Positions 7,026 to 14,803 of a stretch of DNA of 18,463 nucleotides are shown piece by piece. Both the position numbers and the translations under genes were made by a program. This stretch comes from Proteobacteria bacterium UBA652 (GTDB lineage: Bacteria > Pseudomonadota > Gammaproteobacteria > Nitrosococcales > Methylophagaceae). Under the pieces are notes generated by a model that did not search any database, was not told the DNA's origin, and saw only the letters and a program-made list of their open reading frames with translations. Numbering within the stretch: position 1 is the first letter of the stretch; each line of letters starts with the position of its first letter. Location: assembly GCA_002299915.1 (NCBI GenBank), contig DBOG01000076.1, positions 1 to 18,463 on the forward strand, written 5' to 3'.

Positions 7026-8455
7026 ACACGCTTTACTGGCATGATTACGAAACATTCGGCATCGATCCGCGCTATGATCGTCCAGCTCAATTTGCGGGTA
7101 TTCGTACCGATGAAGATCTAAATATTGTCGGTGACCCACTGATGGTTTACTGCAAACCCAGTGGCGATAGTCTGCCCCACCCCCAAGCTTGCTTAATTAC
7201 CGGTATCACCCCGCAAGAAGCCGATAAAAAAGGCGTGTGTGAAGCCGAGTTTATTCGTCAAATTCATCATGAAATGGCCATGCCTGACACCTGCAGCGTT
7301 GGCTATAATAGCCTGCGGTTTGATGATGAATTCACCCGTTTTACCCTCTATCGTAATTTCTATGATGCCTATGCCAGAGAATGGCAGAATGATAACTCAC
7401 GCTGGGATATTATCGATATGGCAAGGCTGACTCGTGCCTTACGGCCTGAAGGGATCAATTGGCCTGACAGAGAAGATGGCAAACCCAGTTTCAAACTAGA
7501 GGCGCTGACAGCGGCTAACAATATTGCACACCAAGGCGCGCATGATGCCTTAGTCGATGTCTATGCCACCATTGCCCTCGCCAAGCTCATTAAAGACAAG
7601 CAGCCTAAGCTCTATGACTTTGTCTACCAGCATCGCCGCAAACAAATGGTCTCGCCATTATTAAATCTGCGTAAACGTAAACCCGTCATTCATGTTTCTC
7701 GCATGTATCCTAACGATTATTGTAATACAGCCCTAGTTGTCCCTCTTGCCAAAGATCCGACCAATGCCAACGGCATTATTGTTTACGATTTACGTTATGA
7801 CCCAGAAAGCTTAATCAACGAAGATAGCGACACACTCAAACACTGGTTATTCACACCTACAGCTGAATTACCCGAAGGCGTTAGCCGACCCGCACTCAAA
7901 ACACTACACATCAATAAATGTCCTGTTGTCGTACCCGAAAGCACGCTCAATGATGCTGCCGCCGAACGCCTACACATCGATCGTATCCAGCATCAACAGC
8001 ATCTCGACAAACTCAATGCCGCAGGTGATTTAACGCAAAAGATTAACGCTATTTTTACCAAACCAGATTATGATGAAATAGATGATCCCGATGCAATGCT
8101 CTATAGCGGCGGCTTCTTCAGCGGCAATGATAAACGTAATATGGAAGTGATCCGCAATAGTGATCCCGAGCAACTCAAAACACTCTCTGTGCCGTTTGAT
8201 GATCCTAGACTACCCGACATGTTATTCCGCTATCGTGCCCGTAACTGGCCAGACACCCTCAATGATGAGGAACAAACACAATGGCAGCAGTATCGCCAGC
8301 AACGCCTCACTGAACCCCACGATAAGATCCTCACCTTGCCCAACTATCTGAAAATGATTGCCAGCTGTAAAGAAGATGACCTCAGTCCAGAACAGCATAC
8401 TGTGCTTGATGCACTAGAATCCTATGCCCGCAAGCTAGAAACTGAACTCAGTTAG
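7022..8455 (+). CDS. sbcB: Exodeoxyribonuclease I
   Basis: The product is 477 residues, close to the E. coli enzyme. It degrades single-stranded DNA 3' to 5' and acts in recombination and mismatch repair. All DEDDh catalytic residues are present: Asp8 and Glu10 in HDYETFG, Asp101 in RFDDEFTR, and His174 and Asp179 in AHDALVDVYA, each offset by seven from the E. coli numbering. The SH3-like and C-terminal helical regions follow in normal order, ending with DALESYARKLE near the C-terminus. The start overlaps the hemL stop as ATGA, so translation is coupled to haem precursor synthesis, an unusual pairing. Confidence 0.97.
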   Translation: MNTLYWHDYETFGIDPRYDRPAQFAGIRTDEDLNIVGDPLMVYCKPSGDSLPHPQACLITGITPQEADKKGVCEAEFIRQIHHEMAMPDTCSVGYNSLRFDDEFTRFTLYRNFYDAYAREWQNDNSRWDIIDMARLTRALRPEGINWPDREDGKPSFKLEALTAANNIAHQGAHDALVDVYATIALAKLIKDKQPKLYDFVYQHRRKQMVSPLLNLRKRKPVIHVSRMYPNDYCNTALVVPLAKDPTNANGIIVYDLRYDPESLINEDSDTLKHWLFTPTAELPEGVSRPALKTLHINKCPVVVPESTLNDAAAERLHIDRIQHQQHLDKLNAAGDLTQKINAIFTKPDYDEIDDPDAMLYSGGFFSGNDKRNMEVIRNSDPEQLKTLSVPFDDPRLPDMLFRYRARNWPDTLNDEEQTQWQQYRQQRLTEPHDKILTLPNYLKMIASCKEDDLSPEQHTVLDALESYARKLETELS

Positions 8456-8470
8456 CGTACGATTTTAGTA

Positions 8471-9973
8471 GTGCACCCTATCCTACTCACCACTCTTAAT
8501 GCCCGCTATATGCATACGGCATTTGGCTTGCGTTATCTATACGCCAGTATGGGTGATTTACAATCCAGTAGCAAAATCATCGAATTCACTATTCAACAAC
8601 AGGCACTCACCATTGCTGAAAAATTACTTTCCCATCAGCCTAAAATTATTGGTTTTAGTGTCTATATTTGGAATGTGAGTGAGATTAATCAAGTGGTCGC
8701 ACTGCTTAAACAAATCGCGCCTGAGGTGCAGATTGTTCTTGGTGGTCCCGAAGTCAGCCATTATCCTGATGTGCCAGCTGTAACTGATTTAGTAGATTAT
8801 ATTATTGCGGGTGCTGGCGAAGTTAGCTTTCCCATATTATGTCACCAGTTATTGGATCAAACACCGCCCGCGCAGAAATTCATTGAAACTGAAAATGTGC
8901 AGCTTGATCAACTCATATTACCCTACGATTATTACACCGATGAAGATATCCGCAACCGCTTAATCTATGTCGAAGCCTCTCGTGGTTGCCCATTCAAATG
9001 TGAGTTTTGCCTGTCTGCCCTTGATAAAACCGCCACTGCTTTTTCACTGACTCCTTTTCTTGAACAAATGGATGTGCTCCTTAAGCGTGGCGTACATAAT
9101 TTCAAATTTATCGATCGCACCTTCAATCTCAAAATAAGCACCAGCATTCAAATCCTAGAATTCTTTCTTGATCGGATGACCGATGACCTTTATCTGCATT
9201 TTGAAGTGGTGCCCGATCATTTGCCCGATAGACTGAAAGCAGTGTTACAACGCTTCCCAAAAAATCAGCTGCAATTTGAAATCGGTGTGCAAACCTTCGA
9301 TCCTGATATCCAAAACCTCATCAGCCGTAAACAAAATAATGAAAAAACCAAAGCAAACATTCTCTGGCTAAAAGAACACACAGGCGCCCACCTCCACACC
9401 GACCTTATTTTTGGCCTACCCAGCGATACCCTCGCTAATTTTTCCGATAGCTTCGATCAACTCATCGCCCTGCAACCGCATGAGATCCAACTCGGCATCC
9501 TAAAGCGCCTACGTGGTGCACCACTTAATCGTCATGATGAAATCTATCAACTTCGTTATAATCCCGAAGCCCCCTATAATATCCTCACCACCCGCGATAT
9601 TGACTTCACCACCATGCAACGCGTTAACCGCTTTGCCCGATTCTGGGATATGATCGGCAATTCAGGTCGCTTTGCTCATACCCTACCCTTAATCTTAAGT
9701 GAGCAACCCTTCGGCCGGTTCATGCAACTCTCCGACAGCCTATACCAACAAACTGACAGCACTTGGAAAATTGCTTTGCAGCGACTATTTGAACTTATTT
9801 ACAACGTGTTATCCCAAGATTTTGGATTGCCTGACAACATCATCAAACCCGCCCTCGCCCAAGACTATGCCCGTGCCAAAATAAAAGGCATACCCGCTTA
9901 TGAACGGAATGATACCAAGCCAAACACGATAAAACAGGGAGTCGCCAATAAACGGCAATTGATGCACCTTTAA
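8471..9973 (+). CDS. B12-binding-domain radical SAM protein with DUF4080
   Basis: The product is 500 residues from GTG 8471-8473. The N-terminus TTLNARYMHTAFGLRYL is the conserved start of this family, which supports GTG over any internal ATG. Residues about 1-135 form a cobalamin-binding-like Rossmann domain (IIGFSVYIWN, VLGGPEVSHYPD, IIAGAGEVSF). The radical SAM core has the iron-sulfur motif SRGCPFKCEFC with Cys173, Cys177 and Cys180. The C-terminal part fits DUF4080. The substrate is not known for this family. The usual DxHxxG cobalamin ligand motif is not seen, so cobalamin use is uncertain. It starts 15 bp after the sbcB stop without a clear ribosome binding site, suggesting coupling. 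Confidence 0.9.
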   Translation: MHPILLTTLNARYMHTAFGLRYLYASMGDLQSSSKIIEFTIQQQALTIAEKLLSHQPKIIGFSVYIWNVSEINQVVALLKQIAPEVQIVLGGPEVSHYPDVPAVTDLVDYIIAGAGEVSFPILCHQLLDQTPPAQKFIETENVQLDQLILPYDYYTDEDIRNRLIYVEASRGCPFKCEFCLSALDKTATAFSLTPFLEQMDVLLKRGVHNFKFIDRTFNLKISTSIQILEFFLDRMTDDLYLHFEVVPDHLPDRLKAVLQRFPKNQLQFEIGVQTFDPDIQNLISRKQNNEKTKANILWLKEHTGAHLHTDLIFGLPSDTLANFSDSFDQLIALQPHEIQLGILKRLRGAPLNRHDEIYQLRYNPEAPYNILTTRDIDFTTMQRVNRFARFWDMIGNSGRFAHTLPLILSEQPFGRFMQLSDSLYQQTDSTWKIALQRLFELIYNVLSQDFGLPDNIIKPALAQDYARAKIKGIPAYERNDTKPNTIKQGVANKRQLMHL

Positions 9974-9994
9974 AAAACACTCGCTCTTGCTGAG
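9972..9994 (-). terminator. Weak candidate terminator after the DUF1996-dockerin gene
   Basis: On the minus strand CTC(A)GC-AAGA-GCGAG (9980-9994) can form a 5-bp stem with one bulge and is soon followed by TGTTTTTT (to 9972). It lies in the 35-bp gap between two convergent genes. The stem is short, so this is a tentative call. Confidence 0.35.
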
Positions 9995-10008
9995 GAGATA
10001 TTATATGC

Positions 10009-11436
10009 TTAAGGCAACAATACGAGACTAATAGTCTCAATTACATCGCTAATATCCACCGTACCCGTACCATCGTCATTCACATCAGCCCCGTTACCAT
10101 TCGGTAGCCCTGTGCTGAGTACAACATTAATCGTGCACACGACATCGGAAATATCAATAACCTTATCTCCTGTACAATCACCACGCATGGGGTCGGAGGG
10201 CATTAGCATTAGAATTGGCTTACGGCGTTTAAATTCATAGTTTATGCTAATGCTTTCAAAGTTCATGTCTGTATTGCCACTGTTTGAACTTTCCAAGGCC
10301 TCGTCATGATCTATCTTTCCATTTGCACAGTGATCCATTTTTGAACCAAGACAACCATCCTCAGGATTAACCATTTTTTCCATAATCGAAGGCTCCCATC
10401 CATTCATCCAATCTCCATGGTTAGTACACCCGTTTTCACCTTCCGAGCAGAGCATTGAATATCCATCCGCCATACTGACATCGGCTGATAAATAGTATTT
10501 ACTGGTATCATCATGGATCGTTTTAATCGGGAAATAGAAATTATATTGAACCGTGCCCAATTGAATTGGGTGGGTCGTTGGACATCCATTATTCCAATTG
10601 GAGTATGTCATATGATCATGCGTGGTGCCGGGGCTTGTTGAAGAAGGATCATTATCATTATCCTTATCCGTTAAATTGATACCATCCCAGCAATCAGGGA
10701 AAGTAATCCTCATCGTGACATTGTTTGACACCGTAGTATCACATTGTGGAATAAATTCTCCTCTATTAGGATCCCAAAACCCATCAGGCCAATTATTAGG
10801 GCCACCATTTTCAGGAATGAAATAAGTACTCTCAGGGTCATCTCTAAAACCGCAGTTAAAGACATATTGACGTATGCCTGTAATGATTTTCAAGCCTGTT
10901 GGCATCGGTTTAATTGCCGATTCCCATGCAGTATCAGAAAGCGCATTGCCTTTTACATAATATATTTGATTAAACCCCATCCCCATTGGAAAATCATCGG
11001 CCTGCGCCGCTTGGCTGCCAATTTCACCATCGGGACCGTGGTTATACATAACAGGCACCCAATAAGCTGAACGATTAACGCCATTTCCTTCCATAAAATC
11101 AATGGGCCGCTGATCAAAATTCAATGAATGGTCATTTATTATGTCAGGATCATTCGTCGTCAGATGATCGATATAGCCATTGCCTAAATACAGGTGATGA
11201 TGCGATCTACCGGCTTGGTTAGGAAATTTTATCGGATCATCATAACCATCATCAGCAATAGCGACATTCATTCTGAATTTATAATCAGGCCTTTCCGCTG
11301 CAGGCGGACTATCGATAGTACCCTTATATTGAGATAAGGTATTGGCTGAGTTTAATGCTACACCTGCGTGTAATAAAGTTGTTATCCCGCTAACCAAAAA
11401 TATAAAGATAACGTAAAGGCTTTTTTTCATCTTCAT
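10009..11436 (-). CDS. Secreted DUF1996 protein with C-terminal type I dockerin
   Basis: The product is 475 residues. A signal peptide (about 1-24) precedes a DUF1996 domain (about 55-400), seen in the His-rich RSHHHLYLGNGY motif, many Trp, Asn, Asp and Cys residues, and the second His cluster TTHDHMTYSNWNNGCP. The last 58 residues form a dockerin-like pair of calcium-binding loops: GDCTGDKVIDISDVVCTINVV (about 419-439) and ADVNDDGTGTVDISDVIETIS (about 450-470). DUF1996 has no firmly known role and is best known from fungal secreted proteins. Dockerins normally bind cohesins, but none is seen in this window. The start is ATG 11434-11436, with a second ATG two codons on. It is last in a long minus-strand gene run, 70 bp after a small secreted protein gene. 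Confidence 0.85.
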   Translation of the reverse strand: MKMKKSLYVIFIFLVSGITTLLHAGVALNSANTLSQYKGTIDSPPAAERPDYKFRMNVAIADDGYDDPIKFPNQAGRSHHHLYLGNGYIDHLTTNDPDIINDHSLNFDQRPIDFMEGNGVNRSAYWVPVMYNHGPDGEIGSQAAQADDFPMGMGFNQIYYVKGNALSDTAWESAIKPMPTGLKIITGIRQYVFNCGFRDDPESTYFIPENGGPNNWPDGFWDPNRGEFIPQCDTTVSNNVTMRITFPDCWDGINLTDKDNDNDPSSTSPGTTHDHMTYSNWNNGCPTTHPIQLGTVQYNFYFPIKTIHDDTSKYYLSADVSMADGYSMLCSEGENGCTNHGDWMNGWEPSIMEKMVNPEDGCLGSKMDHCANGKIDHDEALESSNSGNTDMNFESISINYEFKRRKPILMLMPSDPMRGDCTGDKVIDISDVVCTINVVLSTGLPNGNGADVNDDGTGTVDISDVIETISLVLLP

Positions 11437-11464
11437 TTATAATTCTTTAGTAGATTCTAAGTTC

Positions 11465-11496
11465 AGGAGGCAACCCGCAATGCCTAGCTATCCTCC
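11465..11496 (-). other. Stem-loop between the six-Cys protein gene and the DUF1996 gene
   Basis: GGCA (11469-11472) pairs with TGCC (11481-11484), and the flanking AGGAGG (11465-11470) and CCTCC (11492-11496) offer a competing outer pairing. No T-run follows, so it does not look like a full terminator. It could be an mRNA processing or attenuation element, or chance. Confidence 0.3.
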
Positions 11497-11506
11497 CCTA
11501 ATCAGC

Positions 11507-11851
11507 CTACTTTGACTTTGCCTCTAACGCAGCGCATTCCTTGGTTTCTGCTTTACCTGACATAAGCGCATCACAACTCAATGCTGTCATACTATCCATG
11601 CAAGCAATGCCCTCTTCTTCTAATGATTTATCACTATTTGATGTGTCAACTGATGCCATCATCTCTGTACACATTTTATCAATCAATGGCGTGAGCATCT
11701 CTTCCATTTCAGGTGGTATATCTTGACCTTCCATTTGCGCTAAAGTACAAGTTTTTATTTTTTCACAAAATTGTTTTGATTTTGCCTCAATCCCAGCTGC
11801 TGATGCATTAGCAGAAAATAGCAGTACAAGCACTGCGTATGGTAATTTCAT
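11507..11851 (-). CDS. Small secreted six-cysteine protein of unknown function
   Basis: I do not recognise the family. The 114-residue product has a clear signal peptide (about 1-19, cut after NASA or SAA). The mature part is mostly helical and acidic, with six cysteines (29, 35, 61, 84, 93, 106) and Met-rich stretches (PPEMEEMLTPLIDKMCTEMM). The even number of cysteines suggests disulfide bonds in the periplasm or outside the cell. The start ATG 11849-11851 has a strong GGAGAGAG ribosome binding site (11855-11862). It begins 18 bp after the isochorismatase-family gene stop and lies 70 bp before the DUF1996 gene, so co-expression with both is likely. Confidence 0.82.
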   Translation of the reverse strand: MKLPYAVLVLLFSANASAAGIEAKSKQFCEKIKTCTLAQMEGQDIPPEMEEMLTPLIDKMCTEMMASVDTSNSDKSLEEEGIACMDSMTALSCDALMSGKAETKECAALEAKSK

Positions 11852-11869
11852 TTTCTCTCTCCATTAAAA

Positions 11870-12433
11870 TTATATTATTAAGCTAGCTAAATTTTTAAAC
11901 TCTGGATATTTCGCATCCTCCAACCATTCAAACAAAACTGACTCTGTATTCGTGACAATAATACCATCTTGTCGCATCCGCTGCAGGCCATTATATTGAT
12001 TTGGTTTAGTGCGCGATGACACTGCATCTTCAACCACAAATACTTGATAGCCTTGCGATTGCAAATCTAATGCCGTTTGTAACACACAAATATGGGTTTC
12101 CATCCCCACTAACACGAGCTGTTGCCGCTGTAGATTATGCAAGACATCTAAAAATCCTGCCGCTTGTGCACAGGAGAAACAGGTTTTCTCAATCACGGGT
12201 GCATCGGCCAATTTATCCATCAATCTTGGCTCTGTTTCCCCCAGCCCTTTAGGATATTGTTCGGTGGCTACGGCAGGAATATTCAGAGTGTGGATGGCTT
12301 GTAATAGCACATCTATTTGATCGATCACCCGTTCCCGTGTACCCGTGGGCATCGCATCAACTAATTTCCGCTGGACATCAATGACGACTAGAATACTGTC
12401 TTTCGCTTGCGCTAAATTATGTGTGTTTACCAT
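11870..12433 (-). CDS. Isochorismatase-family cysteine hydrolase (YcaC-like)
   Basis: The product is 187 residues, normal for the small isochorismatase-like hydrolases. The Asp-Lys-Cys triad is present: Asp19 in LVVIDVQ, Lys83 in EKTCFS and Cys116 in METHICVLQTALDL. The Gly-Met-Glu-Thr-His lead into the cysteine is typical of the YcaC-type branch, whose natural substrates are mostly unknown. It is not tied to enterobactin-type siderophore synthesis, because no isochorismate synthase or NRPS genes are nearby. Its ATG is 6 bp after the tolC stop, with a GGAG within the tolC end as ribosome binding site. Confidence 0.92.
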   Translation of the reverse strand: MVNTHNLAQAKDSILVVIDVQRKLVDAMPTGTRERVIDQIDVLLQAIHTLNIPAVATEQYPKGLGETEPRLMDKLADAPVIEKTCFSCAQAAGFLDVLHNLQRQQLVLVGMETHICVLQTALDLQSQGYQVFVVEDAVSSRTKPNQYNGLQRMRQDGIIVTNTESVLFEWLEDAKYPEFKNLASLII

Positions 12434-12439
12434 GCGTGC

Positions 12440-13759
12440 TTATTTCTCCAGCCATTGGTTAATGTCTACTAAATCTTGTTCCGATATAATACCTGCTGCT
12501 TGCTTGAGTTTTAAGCTATCAATAATGTAGTTGTACCTTGCTTGAGCATAATCTCGGCGCTCACGAAACAAATCTCGGCGCGCATTCAATACATCGACTG
12601 TTGTCCGTGTGCCAACATCATAACCTGCCTCTGTCGTTTCTAATGCACTTTCACTCGATTTCACCACCTGCGCCAAGGCAATATCTCGGCTTAAACCCGA
12701 GATCACTGCATTATAAGACTCTCGACTTAGCCTCGTTATTTCACGCCGTTTTTGCTCCTGCTGGTGCATCGCTTGATCCAATCTAAATTTGGCCTCTCGT
12801 GTGCGTGAATTTACCGCCCCACCTTCATAAATAGGAATATTTAATTGCACACTCAAGCTTGATTGCTTCGTTTGTGAGGCGCCAAATCCTCCATCGCTGG
12901 TTGAGTAATAGGAATGCAAACCCACTAAATCTAGACTAGGGTAATGGCCGCTATGCGCTAAAGAGACTTGTTTTTTTGCTTGTTCAACCGCTAATTGTGC
13001 ATCTTGCAATGCTGGGTTGTTCAATAAGGATTTTTCTTGCCATTGCCTACTCTCTTCTGGCACTGGGCGTACTAAATAAAATATGTGTTTAAGCTTTGCG
13101 AGTGTTGTGTTCTCCTGACCTGTGGTTTCGGCTAATCGTACTCGGCTATTTTCTAATGCATTTTGTGCTTCAATAATATGTGCGATCGCCAAATCCTCTG
13201 CTGCTTTCGCCTCATGTACATCTGTGATTGTTGACACTCCTACCTCTAATCGCATCGATACCTGTTTATGCTGCAAGCTAATCGCCGTTTTTTCTGCCTC
13301 TGCAAATTGGAGGTCGGCCTGCCTTGCTAACACATCAAAATACTGCGTTGCAGTACGCACAATAAGCGCATGTTGTGCCTGTTGATATTGGCTGTCTGCG
13401 CGTGCAATCTCAATATTTGCTTGTTGACGTTGTACGATATTTTGTCTCTGATAAAGTGGCTGGGTAATATTGAGCGTATAACCATGGCTATCGTAATCAC
13501 GCTTACCACCATATAAGGTAGCTGATTGATCTTGCCAGATACGGCCTTTATTCGCAGTTAGCCCAATGGTAGGTCGAAACCGGGCATCTGCTTGATTAGC
13601 CAATTCACCCACCGCCTGACGTGATGCGGCTTCGGCTAACAATTGTGGGTCACTTTTTAAGGATTGTTGATAAACAGAAAGGAGATCATCAAGGGCAAAA
13701 ATAGCCTGTGAAAACACACACAGTATGGCAAGCGTAAGTGGTCGTAAATAAAGTTTAAT
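12440..13759 (-). CDS. TolC-family outer-membrane efflux/secretion channel, apparent ATT start
   Basis: The product belongs to the outer-membrane factor family, with two OEP repeats rich in long coiled helices (Gln/Ala-rich heptads) and the repeated pattern of LNITQPLYQRQN in the first half and LNIPIYEGGAVNSRTREAKF in the second. The C-terminal half ends with DVLNARRDLFRERRDYAQARYNY, typical of TolC. It should form the outer-membrane duct of an RND pump or type I secretion system. From GTG 13715-13717 the protein would have only a half signal peptide (VFSQAIFA). Extending in frame to ATT 13757-13759 adds 14 residues and completes it (KLYLRPLTLAILCVFSQAIFA). That ATT overlaps the rhodanese stop by one base (ATTAA). 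No in-frame ATG exists before the upstream stop. The identity is sure; the start is not. Confidence 0.9.
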   Translation of the reverse strand: MKLYLRPLTLAILCVFSQAIFALDDLLSVYQQSLKSDPQLLAEAASRQAVGELANQADARFRPTIGLTANKGRIWQDQSATLYGGKRDYDSHGYTLNITQPLYQRQNIVQRQQANIEIARADSQYQQAQHALIVRTATQYFDVLARQADLQFAEAEKTAISLQHKQVSMRLEVGVSTITDVHEAKAAEDLAIAHIIEAQNALENSRVRLAETTGQENTTLAKLKHIFYLVRPVPEESRQWQEKSLLNNPALQDAQLAVEQAKKQVSLAHSGHYPSLDLVGLHSYYSTSDGGFGASQTKQSSLSVQLNIPIYEGGAVNSRTREAKFRLDQAMHQQEQKRREITRLSRESYNAVISGLSRDIALAQVVKSSESALETTEAGYDVGTRTTVDVLNARRDLFRERRDYAQARYNYIIDSLKLKQAAGIISEQDLVDINQWLEK

Positions 13760-14078
13760 AGCTTTGCATCGTCGGATCTACATCCGCCGCCCAAGCATTC
13801 ATGCCACCCACTAAATTGATCACATTAGAAAAACCAACACCTTCTAAAAACTGCCCTACCTGGCCGCTACGATTTCCTGTACGACAAATCAGCACTAAAG
13901 GGCCACTACGATGTGGCTCTAATTGTTCCAGCACCTCTGGCACTTGCTGCATCGGAATATGATTGGCGCCTTCAATCACGCCATTAGGCAATTCATGCGC
14001 TTCACGCACATCAATTAACACGGCTGACGTCTCAATCGCTAAATAGCTTTGTAATTCTGTTGCTGACATTTGTTTCAT
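13755..14078 (-). CDS. Single-domain rhodanese-like sulfurtransferase
   Basis: The 107-residue product is one rhodanese domain. The active-site loop CRTGNRS has catalytic Cys65, and the family marks LIDVREAHEL (about 21-30) and GGMNAWAA (about 90-97) are present. There is no signal peptide, so it is cytoplasmic. It is GlpE-like in size; the sulfur donor and acceptor are unknown. The start ATG 14076-14078 has an AGAGGA ribosome binding site. It sits between a PCMT-like methyltransferase and a TolC gene, an order I know from several other gammaproteobacteria. Confidence 0.93.
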   Translation of the reverse strand: MKQMSATELQSYLAIETSAVLIDVREAHELPNGVIEGANHIPMQQVPEVLEQLEPHRSGPLVLICRTGNRSGQVGQFLEGVGFSNVINLVGGMNAWAADVDPTMQSY

Positions 14079-14121
14079 TTCTTATTCCTCTATTGCTTGA
14101 GACATTGATACAGTACGCGCC

Positions 14122-14784
14122 TTAGAACTTAAATTCTACAGTTGGTTCCGCATTTACCATGGGCGGCACCACCGTTTCCATCACTGATTCTATTTGCCAC
14201 TCTCGTTCCGAAATACGGGTGATTAACTGCACGTCCATCACCTCGCCTTGGCCTGCAATCGCCACCATCCGACCCTCAATTGCTAATGCTTGCAGAAAAG
14301 CATCCGGCACTGACACCATGGCCGCCGTGCAGATAATAACATCAACCCGTCCTGAATCTACCGCCCAGCCTTGCGCAGCATCGCCTATCTGCAGCACGAC
14401 ATTATCGATGCCTGACTTGGCTAAATTATCTAAGGCTTCTGCTGACAAATCAGGATAAATCTCTACACTGAGAACCTGCGCAGCCAAAGCAGCCAATAAT
14501 GCGGTGACATAACCTGTTCCCGTACCGATTTCTAGCACGGTATCTGTGGATTTAATTTGCAATGCCTGTAGTAAGCGTCCCACTAAAATCGGCGGCAACA
14601 TGGTTTGCCCATGGCCAATCGGTAAGGCAATATCAGCATAAGCCAAACCATGCATATCCTCATCAATGAACTGGGTTCTGGAAATAGATTCCAACACCGA
14701 CAACACCCTTTCATCCAGCACATAACCCGGACGGATCTGTTGTTCAATCATATTAAAATGTGCTGTTTTTAATGCGTGTGTCAC
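14122..14784 (-). CDS. Protein-L-isoaspartate O-methyltransferase family protein
   Basis: The product is 220 residues from GTG 14782-14784, which has GGAG 9 nt upstream. The N-terminal pattern FNMIEQQIRPGYVLD and PIGHGQTMLPP (about 55-65) place it in the PCMT family, and the SAM-binding motif I is TVLEIGTGTGYV (about 82-93). The canonical enzyme repairs isoaspartyl damage in proteins. This FNMIEQQIRP branch, found next to rhodanese and tolC genes, is a paralogue of the surE-linked pcm, so the substrate may differ. It lies 19 bp after glnS and 43 bp before the rhodanese gene. Confidence 0.9.
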   Translation of the reverse strand: MTHALKTAHFNMIEQQIRPGYVLDERVLSVLESISRTQFIDEDMHGLAYADIALPIGHGQTMLPPILVGRLLQALQIKSTDTVLEIGTGTGYVTALLAALAAQVLSVEIYPDLSAEALDNLAKSGIDNVVLQIGDAAQGWAVDSGRVDVIICTAAMVSVPDAFLQALAIEGRMVAIAGQGEVMDVQLITRISEREWQIESVMETVVPPMVNAEPTVEFKF

Positions 14785-14803
14785 CGTTTACTACTCCACT
14801 TCG

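Noticed and set aside
10009..11436. Cellulosome component
   Set aside because: The dockerin-like loops are clear, but no cohesin, scaffoldin, glycosidase or carbohydrate-binding module is seen in the window.
11870..12433. EntB-type isochorismatase of siderophore synthesis
   Set aside because: The length, lack of an aryl-carrier domain and absence of isochorismate synthase or NRPS neighbours favour a generic YcaC-like hydrolase despite the iron-related operon elsewhere in the window.
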